50,975 nt of DNA from Kribbella antibiotica (GTDB taxonomy: Bacteria; Actinomycetota; Actinomycetes; Propionibacteriales; Kribbellaceae): NCBI RefSeq assembly GCF_004349055.1, contig NZ_SMKX01000052.1:1-50975 (forward strand). The letters are read 5' to 3'. The notes beneath the pieces were generated by a model. It was given only the letters and a program-made list of their open reading frames with translations. It was not told the origin of the DNA and did not search any database. This document shows, piece by piece, positions 43,249 through 50,975 of this stretch. The position numbers were made by a program, and so were the translations under genes. Each line of letters opens with the position of its first letter. Position 1 is the stretch's first letter.

Positions 43249-43348
43249 CTCCCCGAACCGGTTGAGGGAAGAGGGTCGGGTCAGCACGGCTACTCCCTAA
43301 ACCGCTTTGGGGAGCGGAACCGGCCAGTTCCGGTGCATTGCGCTCCCC
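43249..43348. repeat. Paired 22-bp palindromes, consensus CTCCCYNAACCGSTTKRGGGAR
   Basis: Palindrome 1 is at 43249-43270 and palindrome 2 at 43293-43314. Alternatively, 43251-43269 pairs with 43294-43312 across a 24-nt loop (16 of 19 positions). GGGGAGCG (43309-43316) also pairs with CGCTCCCC (43341-43348), enclosing GGAAC/GTTCC. The alternatives are mutually exclusive. Confidence 0.6.
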
Positions 43349-43430
43349 TAACCGGCCGCCCGCAGCACCATCCCCGTTCCGCGCGAACGAAACTCACAAC
43401 GTCCGAAAGACCGGAGACCCTGCCCTCAGG

Positions 43431-43482
43431 TGATGTCTCAGGACATCGGTAACAGTTGATGTCTCAGGACATGAGTGACAGT
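43431..43482. mobile_element. 26-bp tandem repeat resembling an IS481-family end
   Basis: Two 26-bp units (43431-43456 and 43457-43482) differ at three positions. Each contains TGATGTCTCAGGACAT. Read on the - strand they give TGTTACCGATGTCCTGAG and TGTCACTCATGTCCTGAG, which resemble terminal repeats of IS481-type elements in actinobacteria as I recall them. No transposase is present, so this would be a solo or relict end. Confidence 0.4.
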
Positions 43483-43880
43483 TCTGGGTCAGGTGGGTGG
43501 TGGTTGGTATCGGCGGTTCGGTCGGTGGTGAGGTCGCGGAAGTGACCCGCTGATTGGCGCCGACCCCGGTCGCTTAACTCACTGGACTTGGGGTGGACTC
43601 AGCAGGTGGTGGCAGGGCGAACTTGCCTCGCGGAGGATCGGTGCCGCTCGAATCGGAGCGGTGCCGTGCCTGGTTGAGACGAGTCGGTTGTGGAACCGGA
43701 CCGCTCCCACTGACCAAGTGCCTGCGCCCGGCGTTTCCACTCTCGGCGTGAGCGTGCCTGACAGGTGTCGGCCAGGTTGGTCAGTGCCGGCGGTCCACCC
43801 CAGCCCGATCAACGTCGACCCCGCTCCAGCCGCCAGCCGATCACCTGGCCCCGCACCGAACTCACCGAGACGCTAGCCAC

Positions 43881-44024
43881 CCCTTTGAGCGCCCCTCAGT
43901 CACCAAACACCCCCTCAAAACGCCTGAACCGTGCTCAAGGCCGCGCACCCAGCCAGCTTTGAGCACCCACCAGTCGTTTTCCGGCCCGATCAGTGACTGA
44001 ACCGTGCTCAAGGCGCGCGTCAGG
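43881..44024. repeat. Alternating CTTTGAGC module array (second copy of the dispersed repeat)
   Basis: Modules alternate in orientation: forward CCTTTGAGCGCCCC near 43881, reverse CTGAACCGTGCTCAAGG at 43924-43940, forward CTTTGAGCACCCACCAGTC at 43957-43975, reverse CTGAACCGTGCTCAAGG at 43997-44013. They can form two successive hairpins. The segment 43957-43986 matches 11079-11109 closely. Confidence 0.7.
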
Positions 44025-44084
44025 TTCGCGCGGGATCGGCTGGCTGGACCTGCGCACCCGCCGGTGATGAACATCGGGGGGACT

Positions 44085-44124
44085 GGGGAGTGCTACCCAC
44101 CTGAATCGGCAGGTAGCACTCCCC
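44085..44124. repeat. 13-bp-stem palindrome
   Basis: GGGGAGTGCTACC (44085-44097) and GGTAGCACTCCCC (44112-44124) are perfect complements around a 14-nt loop. There is no T-tract and no gene on either side within 300 bp, so it looks like another intergenic palindrome rather than a terminator. Confidence 0.65.
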
Positions 44125-44477
44125 AAACTCCAGCAACGGATACCCAATCCACGACGCAAACCGGGATCGACCAAAGCTGGCGCGGCGACCGGGAGGCGCC
44201 GTTAACTCCAGGGGTGTCTGTCCGAACCCCGGCTGGCGCGCACTCCGGTTGGCTCTGTCGTGCGCAAGGTGGGGGAACGGGGTGGCGGTGGCTTGGTGGG
44301 CTTCGAGATCGGCGCGCTCGGCGAGGGCTTCGAGGAGTTCGAGGAGCTTTGCTGTGGCTGCGGGTGGCGTTGGCGAGACCAGGAGGTCGGTGTTCGGCGG
44401 CGGGGTTTGCTGGTTGTTGCGCTGCGCGAAGTAGGGTGTGGCGCGTCGGGGGTTGGTGTCGTGGAAGGGTTTGCGTG

Positions 44478-45224
44478 ATGGTGGATCGGCGGCGGCGGGC
44501 CGTGCGGACGGCGCTGGTGGGCGAGGCTCTGCGGGTTGCGTTGGCGGGGCGGAGCCGGGTCGATCCGGGGGCTGGGCTGGACATCGTGGACCTGGGTGGT
44601 GGCACGGGTGGTTTTGCGGTGCCGCTGGCGGTCGAGGGACACCGGGTGACGGTGGTCGATCCGAGCGCGGACGCGTTGGCGTCGCTGGAGCGGCGGGCTC
44701 GCGATGAAGGTGTGAGCGAGTTGGTGCGTGGTGTGCAGGGCGATGCCGCGGAGCTTCCTGGGTTGGCGGGGGAGTCGAGTGCGGATGCTGTGCTGTGTCA
44801 CGGCGTGCTCGAGTACGTCGACGATCCCGTGCAGGCGCTGCAGGCAATGGCATCGGTACTGCGGGAGGGCGGCGTACTGAGTTTGCTGGTTGCTCAGCGC
44901 AATGCCGTGGTGCTCGCTCGGGCGCTGGCCGGTCATCTCGCCGAGGCGCGGGTTGCGCTGCAGGATGCGGATGGGCGGTGGGGTGCGAACGACCCGATGC
45001 CGCGCCGGTTCGACGAGGCGGGGATCAATGCGCAGTTGGCGGATGCCGGCTTCATGGTCCACACCGTTCATGGCGTGCGGACCTTTGCCGATCTGGTGCC
45101 ATCGGCTTTTGTCGATTCCGAGCCGGGTGCGGCCGAGTCGCTGGCCGAATTGGAGCGAACTGCCAGCCAGCACCCAGCTTTCCGGGCGCTCGCCACGCAG
45201 CTGCATATTCTCGCCACTCGCTGA
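44478..45224 (+). CDS. Class I SAM-dependent methyltransferase
   Basis: 248 aa from the ATG at 44478; a GTG at 44475 is an alternative. The SAM-binding motif I is IVDLGGGTGGFAVPLA (GGGTGG at 40-45). Motif II, VTVVDPSADAL, ends in the acidic residue for the ribose. Post-motifs VLCHGVLEYVDDPVQAL and LREGGVLSLLVAQRN are typical of Methyltransf_11 proteins. The substrate is unknown. In many actinobacteria a similar methyltransferase lies near DUF3040 at the dcw border. A 9-bp-stem hairpin lies downstream. Confidence 0.88.
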   Translation: MVDRRRRAVRTALVGEALRVALAGRSRVDPGAGLDIVDLGGGTGGFAVPLAVEGHRVTVVDPSADALASLERRARDEGVSELVRGVQGDAAELPGLAGESSADAVLCHGVLEYVDDPVQALQAMASVLREGGVLSLLVAQRNAVVLARALAGHLAEARVALQDADGRWGANDPMPRRFDEAGINAQLADAGFMVHTVHGVRTFADLVPSAFVDSEPGAAESLAELERTASQHPAFRALATQLHILATR

Positions 45225-45283
45225 CACCGCAACCGCTCCGCCGAGGGCGAAATTGTTGCGGAGTGTGGTTGACCACGCCGGAT

Positions 45284-45309
45284 CTGTTCCGGGAGCGGTT
45301 CCGGAACAG
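45284..45309 (+). terminator. Hairpin after the methyltransferase gene
   Basis: CTGTTCCGG (45284-45292) pairs perfectly with CCGGAACAG (45301-45309) around an 8-nt loop, 60 bp after the methyltransferase stop. There is no T-tract. Confidence 0.5.
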
Positions 45310-45437
45310 AAACAGGCGGCGCGCGGCTGCCGACACGCCGTTCAGTCGTGCGTTTGAAGGCAGCGTGATCAGGGGGAGTTGCGGGACCGTGACGCGCGGG
45401 ACAGGCGGTCAGGGTTTCGTGTGGCGCTACCGCGGCC

Positions 45438-45443
45438 TAGACT
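45438..45443 (+). promoter_or_regulatory. DUF3040 gene -10 element
   Basis: TAGACT at 45438-45443 is 44 nt before the GTG start and would give a leader of about 38 nt with the GGAGGG site near 45475. No clear -35 box is seen. Confidence 0.4.
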
Positions 45444-45487
45444 GAAGGTGGCCTATCGAGATCGCGCTCACCATGGAGGGATCGACG

Positions 45488-45892
45488 GTGCCCCTCTCGG
45501 AAGAAGAGCAGCGCCAGTTCGAGCAGCTCGAACGCGCCCTGGCAGCGGAAGACCCGAAGTTTGTCTCCGCTATGCGAGGGACGAATGTGCGCGCTTATTA
45601 CAAGCGCCGGGCAGTGCTCGCCGGCGCTGGATTCGTGCTCGGCATAGTAGTGCTGATGACTGGTGCAATTGTTCCCAACACCATTATCGGAGTCATCGGC
45701 TTCGTGATGATGGTCGCCTGTCTGTATATCGCTGCGCTGAGCATGAAGCGGATCAGCAACGCGGGTGACGGCGACGACCTGCCGCCCCCGCCACCGTCGT
45801 CCAAGCGGCACCGGACCAAACACGACTCGTCCGGCAGTTTCATGGAGCGGATGGAAGACCGCTGGCGCCGCCGCCGCGACGAGGACCTCTAA
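45488..45892 (+). CDS. DUF3040-family membrane protein
   Basis: 134 aa from the GTG at 45488; an ATG at 45473 would place the GGAGGG ribosome-binding site inside the gene, so it was not chosen. The N-terminus PLSEEEQRQFEQLERALAAE (residues 2-21) is the DUF3040 signature. Two membrane helices (about 41-60 and 64-85) and an acidic/basic tail follow. The M. tuberculosis homologue Rv2169c lies next to mraZ, and the Streptomyces homologue has the same place. Function is unknown but the fixed location suggests a role in envelope or division. Confidence 0.88.
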   Translation: MPLSEEEQRQFEQLERALAAEDPKFVSAMRGTNVRAYYKRRAVLAGAGFVLGIVVLMTGAIVPNTIIGVIGFVMMVACLYIAALSMKRISNAGDGDDLPPPPPSSKRHRTKHDSSGSFMERMEDRWRRRRDEDL

Positions 45893-45910
45893 GACTTCAG
45901 GCACCAAGAT

Positions 45911-45945
45911 CAAAACCCCGAGTCCCTGGTGGACTCGGGGTTTTG
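45911..45945. terminator. Strong bidirectional terminator
   Basis: A perfect 15-bp stem (45911-45925 with 45931-45945) with loop CTGGT is flanked by A4 on the left and T4 on the right within the stem. It lies 18 bp after the DUF3040 stop and 17 bp after the convergent TgpA stop, so it serves both. Confidence 0.85.
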
Positions 45946-45962
45946 GTCTGTGCTGATCCTCC

Positions 45963-48314
45963 TCAGCCGGCGTGCCGGCGGCGGAGGACCGTGTTCCGCA
46001 GCCGGGCCAGCAGTAGGTCGAACTCGTCGAGCAGGTCCGACGCCTCGGTGGTTCCACGGCTCAGGTACCAGCGCCACGACGGCGGCAGCAGCCGGGCACG
46101 CCAGCGACGCCGGGCGGTGGCCTGCTTCCACAGTGCCTTGCTGATGACGGTGACGTCCGGGCGCAGGTCGGTGGCCACGTCGGCAGCACCGGCGTACCGC
46201 ATTGCTTCGATCGTGCGGGCAAGGCGGAGGGCCGACGGGTGTGCTTCTTCGGGCAGCTTGGTGATCAGCCATTCGCCGGACTGGCGAGGTGTCGAGACGT
46301 CGCTCCAGTCCAGGCCCAGGTCGCGGGACGTGTCGCGGATCTCCGACCAGAGACCCTCGGCGCCGAGGCGGCTCGGTGGCCGGCTGAAGCGCCGGCGGCG
46401 GTTCAGGCTGCGCAGGATCCAGGGGATCAGCAGCACCAGTACGACGAGGGCGATGATCCCGATCGTCCGAGCGCCACCGTTGGTGAACCAGTTGCCGCTG
46501 TCGAGGGCCAGGCCGCCGTCGTCGGCCAGGTCGCGGCCGTTGTTCGGCTTCTGGATGCCCGGGTCTTCGCTCTCACCCGGTGTGGTCGGCGCGGTGGTCG
46601 GCGCCGTCGTCGGGTTGGTCGGAGTGGTCGACGGGGTCGTCCAGCCCGGCGCGCTGGCAACCCGAGCAGCCGGCGTCGGCTCGAACCGCACCCAGCCGGT
46701 GTCCTCGAAGTACAGCTCGGGCCATGCGTGCATGTCGTGCATGCGGACCGTGTACTGACCGTCCTTACCGGCTTGGCCGGGGAGGAAGCCGATCGCGACC
46801 CGGGACGGGATCCCGGCGATCCGCGCCATCAGCGCCATCCCGGTCGCGAACTGCTCGCAGTACCCGGACTTGTTGTCGATCAGGAAGTCACGCAGGGCGT
46901 TCATCCCGCTGCCGCGCTTGCTCTCGAGGTCGTAGGTGTACTTGCCGGTGCTGCGGAACCACTGCTGCAGCGCGACTGCCATGGCGTACTTGTTGGTGTT
47001 GTTTCCGGTGACTTGCGCGGTGAGGTCCTTGATCTCCTGCGGGACCTTGCGCGGGACCTGGCTGGTGAACTGGTCGGGAGCACCGCGGGTGATCGCGTTG
47101 CTCAGCTGCTCCTCGGTCGGCTGCACGTCGTACGACGTCACGGTGTACTTCTTGCCGCCGACCACCTGGCCGCCGGTCGAGTACACGTCCGAGGATGCCT
47201 TGTCGTACACCCAGTCCCGGCGGAGCGAGATGGTCTGGGTCGGGTACGGCACGGGCGCGAAGGCGGACCGGAAGACCCGGCTGACGTCGACCTCCAGCTT
47301 GATCTTCGGCACCTGCGACGCGTCGCGGTTGAGACCGGGCGGCGAGAGCGGTTCGTTCCCGATCTTCTGGCCGGGGCCCCGCTGGGAGATGGTCCAGGTG
47401 TTGCCGTCGAACTGGTCGAGCGCGGTCAGCTTCAGGTAGACCCCGCCGGACGGGCTGCCCTTGTAGGTCAGGGCGACGTCGTTCACGCCGCGATCGAGGT
47501 TCTTGCCCATGTCGAGCATCGGGGTGGTCGTCGAGATCGATGCACCAACGCCGGTACCACCGACGCCGCCACCCGCCAGACCGTTGCCGATGACGCCCTC
47601 CGGCAGGGCCGGAATCAGGGCGGGAATCAGCGCCGCCAGCGCCACCACGCTCAGCCCGATGCGACGGCCGGCCTGCCCGAGGGCAGAGGCTTCGACCGGC
47701 TCGGCCGCATCCAGGTGGGAGACGCCGGAGATCCGTCGGCCCCACCGGCTGAGCCGGGTGCGGCCCTCGGCGGACAGGAGAACGATGTAGCCGATAGCCG
47801 GCGGGATGAACAGCAATGCGGGCAGCCCGCCGTGCACGGTCGCGGCCGGCACGGTGTACATGATCAGCAAGAGCAGCCCGGCCCACGCCGCCTGGCGCAG
47901 CTGGACGGCGATCACATGGATCAGCAGACCGGTCGCGGAGATCACCGCGGTGGCGAACAGCAGCAGATTCGAGTCTGGCGGCAGGGGAGCGGCGTACTGG
48001 TTGATGGAGTTCAGCGCGCTGACCATCTCCGAGTTGAACTCGATCGCGGTGCGGCCGGTCGGCAGCAGGCCGAACTTCATCGTCTCCTTGAGGAAGAACA
48101 ACGAGAGCAGTTCGACGAGCACAACCAACTGCACCAGCGGTACGACGATGCGTGGCGCGCGCAGGTTCTGCAGCAGCACTCCGACGCCGGTGATGATCGC
48201 GCACAGGAACGCACTGATGAAGAGGAACGGCCCCGAGAAGACCGGGGTCAGTACCAGCGATCCGAGCACCGTGGCGCCCCACGCGGCGATGGATATTCTG
48301 GCGTGTCCGGTCAT
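45963..48314 (-). CDS. TgpA-type transglutaminase-like membrane protein
   Basis: 783 aa. Seven or so N-terminal membrane helices (about 5-240, seven with one more near 635) enclose an extracellular DUF3488 region and a transglutaminase-like domain. Catalytic Cys is C486 (SGYCEQF) and His is H529 (MHDMHAW). The expected catalytic Asp, 16 residues after His as in P. aeruginosa TgpA, is Glu here (E545 in VRFEPT). A Thr/Pro-rich linker (about 555-585) precedes the last membrane helix and a DUF4129-like cytoplasmic tail. The ATG follows GGAGG. It is the third gene of the moxR-DUF58-tgpA operon. It probably modifies or cuts wall proteins. Confidence 0.9.
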   Translation of the reverse strand: MTGHARISIAAWGATVLGSLVLTPVFSGPFLFISAFLCAIITGVGVLLQNLRAPRIVVPLVQLVVLVELLSLFFLKETMKFGLLPTGRTAIEFNSEMVSALNSINQYAAPLPPDSNLLLFATAVISATGLLIHVIAVQLRQAAWAGLLLLIMYTVPAATVHGGLPALLFIPPAIGYIVLLSAEGRTRLSRWGRRISGVSHLDAAEPVEASALGQAGRRIGLSVVALAALIPALIPALPEGVIGNGLAGGGVGGTGVGASISTTTPMLDMGKNLDRGVNDVALTYKGSPSGGVYLKLTALDQFDGNTWTISQRGPGQKIGNEPLSPPGLNRDASQVPKIKLEVDVSRVFRSAFAPVPYPTQTISLRRDWVYDKASSDVYSTGGQVVGGKKYTVTSYDVQPTEEQLSNAITRGAPDQFTSQVPRKVPQEIKDLTAQVTGNNTNKYAMAVALQQWFRSTGKYTYDLESKRGSGMNALRDFLIDNKSGYCEQFATGMALMARIAGIPSRVAIGFLPGQAGKDGQYTVRMHDMHAWPELYFEDTGWVRFEPTPAARVASAPGWTTPSTTPTNPTTAPTTAPTTPGESEDPGIQKPNNGRDLADDGGLALDSGNWFTNGGARTIGIIALVVLVLLIPWILRSLNRRRRFSRPPSRLGAEGLWSEIRDTSRDLGLDWSDVSTPRQSGEWLITKLPEEAHPSALRLARTIEAMRYAGAADVATDLRPDVTVISKALWKQATARRRWRARLLPPSWRWYLSRGTTEASDLLDEFDLLLARLRNTVLRRRHAG

Positions 48315-48429
48315 GGGGCCTCCAGGTCTGGACTGAGGAATGGAGGGAGCGAAGCGACTGGAGTGACGAGGGAAGAACTGGAGTTAAAGCCCCATGACCC
48401 GCCGCGCCGGAGGCGTGGCATCAGAATTG

Positions 48430-49716
48430 TCATGCGATTCTCCCGGTCCTCAGTCCTAGGCCGGACCAGACGGTGGGTAACTGGTCACCGCGTTGGACGC
48501 GGGCAACCCGCCAGCCGTTGCGGCGCAGCTCGTTCTCGGTGGCGTCCGTGGCGGCCCGCAACCGGGCTGCCTTCTCGGTCGCCTCGGCGCCGACGGCCCA
48601 GCTGGCCGCGTCGAGCAGGAGCGCGACGCCGGTGGCCTGGCTGGTTCGCCAGCGATTGAGTGCGGTGATGTCGTCGCCGGTGCAGGCGCCGAGGATCGCG
48701 ATCACGAGACTCGGTTCCTGGGCGTGCCGATCGACGGTGAGCAGCGCGCCGATCTCGGCGTACCGGTGTTCTTCGACGGTCGCGCACTCGGTCAGCAGCT
48801 GCTGCGAAGACAAAGGTTGGTGAACGGCCATCGATGAGCGGTGATTGATGGCCGAGAGGGTGGTCGGGCCACCGAGCATGGTGGTCGCATACCCCCGGCG
48901 GATCCGGTCGGCGCCGACCGACGCGGCCGCGCTGACCGCCCACTCCAGGCTGGACGACGGTCCGTGCCCGTGGTGCGAGATCGTCCGGGCGTCGATGAAC
49001 AGCGAGCACCGGCTCTGCCAGGGCTGCTCTTCACGGCGCACCATCAGCTCGCCGCGGCGTGCGGTCGAGCGCCAGTGCACCCGGCGCAGGTCGTCGCCGT
49101 CGCGGTACTCGCGGACGGTCGCGTCCTCCTCGCCGGCCGCCGCGATCGCCCGCGGCCGGTTCTCACCGGAGCCGGCCCGGTCTGCACCCAGCCGGATCTC
49201 GGGCAGCTTGTAGACCCGCGGCGTGACCAGCAGATGCTGGCTGCGGGTGAACGTCCGGCTCGTCTCGACGAGGCCGAACGGGTCGGCCACGGTCAGCATC
49301 AACGGCCCGACCTGGAACAGACCCCGTACGTCGGACTTGACCGGATACGTGACCGTACGGCGCCAGTTCGGGCTGACGCGGTCGACGACGAACCGGGGCC
49401 GGTGTCCCAAGACATAAGGAATGCGGTCCTCGAGCAGGAGCAACCCGGCCGGCATCCGGCCCTCGTTGGTCAGTGTGAGCTCGACGGTGGCCTGGGTCCC
49501 GACCGGGATCTGGTTCGGGGTGAGGCTGCGGCGCACCTGCAACCGCAGCCGGGTGCGGCCGACGACCAGGGCAGCGACGACCGGCAGCGCGACGAGCAGG
49601 ATGCCGACGCGCAACAGGTCCTTCTGCCCGAGCAGGAGCGCACACAGCGACGCGGTGATCCCGGCCGCCATGAACGCTCGCCCTCGGGTGGTCAGCCCGC
49701 GCAGTGCCTGCCGCAT
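48430..49716 (-). CDS. DUF58-family (von Willebrand-like) protein
   Basis: 428 aa. Two membrane helices at about 12-30 and 35-52 precede the DUF58 domain. The signature REYRDGDDLRRVHWRSTAR lies at 202-220 and is followed by GELMVRREEQ. Usually the middle partner in MoxR-DUF58-transglutaminase operons, where MoxR acts as a chaperone-like ATPase for the membrane complex. It starts 3 bp after the MoxR stop. A 115-bp gap before tgpA is longer than usual; it contains a weak GC-rich inverted repeat but no gene. Confidence 0.88.
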   Translation of the reverse strand: MRQALRGLTTRGRAFMAAGITASLCALLLGQKDLLRVGILLVALPVVAALVVGRTRLRLQVRRSLTPNQIPVGTQATVELTLTNEGRMPAGLLLLEDRIPYVLGHRPRFVVDRVSPNWRRTVTYPVKSDVRGLFQVGPLMLTVADPFGLVETSRTFTRSQHLLVTPRVYKLPEIRLGADRAGSGENRPRAIAAAGEEDATVREYRDGDDLRRVHWRSTARRGELMVRREEQPWQSRCSLFIDARTISHHGHGPSSSLEWAVSAAASVGADRIRRGYATTMLGGPTTLSAINHRSSMAVHQPLSSQQLLTECATVEEHRYAEIGALLTVDRHAQEPSLVIAILGACTGDDITALNRWRTSQATGVALLLDAASWAVGAEATEKAARLRAATDATENELRRNGWRVARVQRGDQLPTVWSGLGLRTGRIA

Positions 49717-49719
49717 GGC

Positions 49720-50709
<990 letters not shown>

Positions 50710-50975
50710 CCTGGGTCCTCCCCAAATTCGTTGACGGCCGACACATTCTCACCCGGAGTGAGGGTCGGACCTAGAGCAGCCGAGGTTTCGTTACCTGGCG
50801 TTTCGGCGCCTTCCCAGCGTACGGGCGCAGGGAAACACCGAGTGCGCCGTACGACGCCGCGAATCCGCGATCGGTTCGCTCCTTTCTCTTACCCGTTTCG
50901 CGGGCTTCCTCCCCACCGCTCCACGAACCCCTCCATTTCCCTCCACCGGCACCGCAACCCGCCCCCGCGAACGAG
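50710..50975. other. Promoter-side edge, expected to precede mraZ
   Basis: No gene is supported in this 266-bp end. It contains the MoxR promoter region, including the palindrome CTCAC/GTGAG at 50748-50762 and a TGAGAATGT -10-like element on the - strand. In related actinobacteria the next gene on the + strand is mraZ, start of the dcw cluster; it is not in the window. Confidence 0.5.

Larger units (their letters stand above)
42932..44477. other. 1.5-kb repeat-rich intergenic region
   Basis: I find no supported gene in this stretch. It holds a transcription terminator, two 22-bp palindromes, a 26-bp tandem repeat resembling an IS481 end, a fwd-rev-fwd-rev array of CTTTGAGC modules, and a 13-bp-stem hairpin, all listed separately. 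On the - strand, 44220-44460 shows coding-like codons (for example LLELLEALAERADLEAHQ) without a start, and may be a decayed gene. The methyltransferase promoter must lie in its right part. Confidence 0.6.

Noticed and set aside
43108..43452. 114-residue + strand frame in the repeat region
   Set aside because: It runs through both palindromes and the tandem repeat, has no recognisable motif and no start signal.
44020..44853. Minus-strand open frame opposite the methyltransferase gene
   Set aside because: Its first half is the antisense of an unambiguous SAM methyltransferase. Only the distal part looks coding-like and is reported as a low-interest finding.
48315..48429. Small gene between DUF58 and TgpA genes
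   Set aside because: No frame of 25 codons with a start and ribosome-binding site fits. The gap is treated as untranslated spacer.

Overview
The window is high-GC DNA with compact, mostly protein-coding, actinobacterial content. GTG starts are frequent, genes often overlap by ATGA or GTGA, and the gene set (class II DAHP synthase, PASTA kinase, HelD, SAV_6107-type HEPN protein, DUF3040, TgpA/DUF58/MoxR) is the neighbourhood usually found next to the actinobacterial mraZ/dcw cell-division cluster. From memory it resembles the M. tuberculosis Rv2165c-Rv2182c region and the Streptomyces SCO2080-SCO2120 region. The paralogues and the intergenic repeats suggest Kribbella or a close Propionibacteriales relative. 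That genus call is an inference. No tRNA, rRNA, CRISPR array, prophage or intact insertion sequence was seen.

Layout. 1-559 is gene-poor. 560-4471 (- strand) holds a crotonase, an NTF2-like protein, a LOR/SDH ornithine cyclodeaminase-like enzyme, a small membrane protein and an esterase. plsC (+) follows, then a LysR/IMPase divergent pair with an NAD-binding protein, a DUF4240 protein, aroG and a threonine aldolase-like enzyme. 10925-11224 is a hairpin-rich intergenic region. Next come an FMN reductase and a divergent PRPP synthetase-like protein (+), a GNAT protein and a TAT-exported TolB-propeller/amidohydrolase (-), and an MFS exporter divergent from its probable TetR repressor. 19137-21976 holds a membrane protein, a GH172 enzyme and a GH15-like enzyme. 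21985-25935 (-) holds an EamA transporter, a four-PASTA Ser/Thr kinase and a LysM/SLT murein hydrolase. thiO and thiE are divergent. thiE is followed by a translationally coupled secreted RNase/barstar pair. A prenyl diphosphate synthase is divergent from metF, which precedes a SixA-type phosphatase. Two tandem S33 peptidases follow helD. Then come a CrtI-like oxidoreductase, a DUF4126 protein, a two-domain murein amidase, a YbaK deacylase and a DM13 protein.

41570-44477 starts with a consensus SOS box ahead of a DUF6504-HEPN gene pair. It continues into 1.5 kb of gene-free DNA with several palindrome families and an IS481-like terminal repeat. The right end holds a methyltransferase, a DUF3040 protein, a strong bidirectional terminator, and a TgpA-DUF58-MoxR operon pointing away from the expected mraZ.

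Shared themes. Cell-wall growth is represented by the PASTA kinase, LysM-SLT protein, amidase, TgpA operon and prenyl diphosphate synthase. Cofactor and C1 metabolism is represented by thiO, thiE and metF. Many + strand genes have a TANNNT hexamer 6-7 nt before the ATG, which predicts leaderless mRNAs. The items most worth a second look are the CTTTGRGC palindromic repeat family shared by two intergenic regions 33 kb apart, the SOS-controlled DUF6504/HEPN pair, and the RNase-barstar pair inside the thiamine locus.
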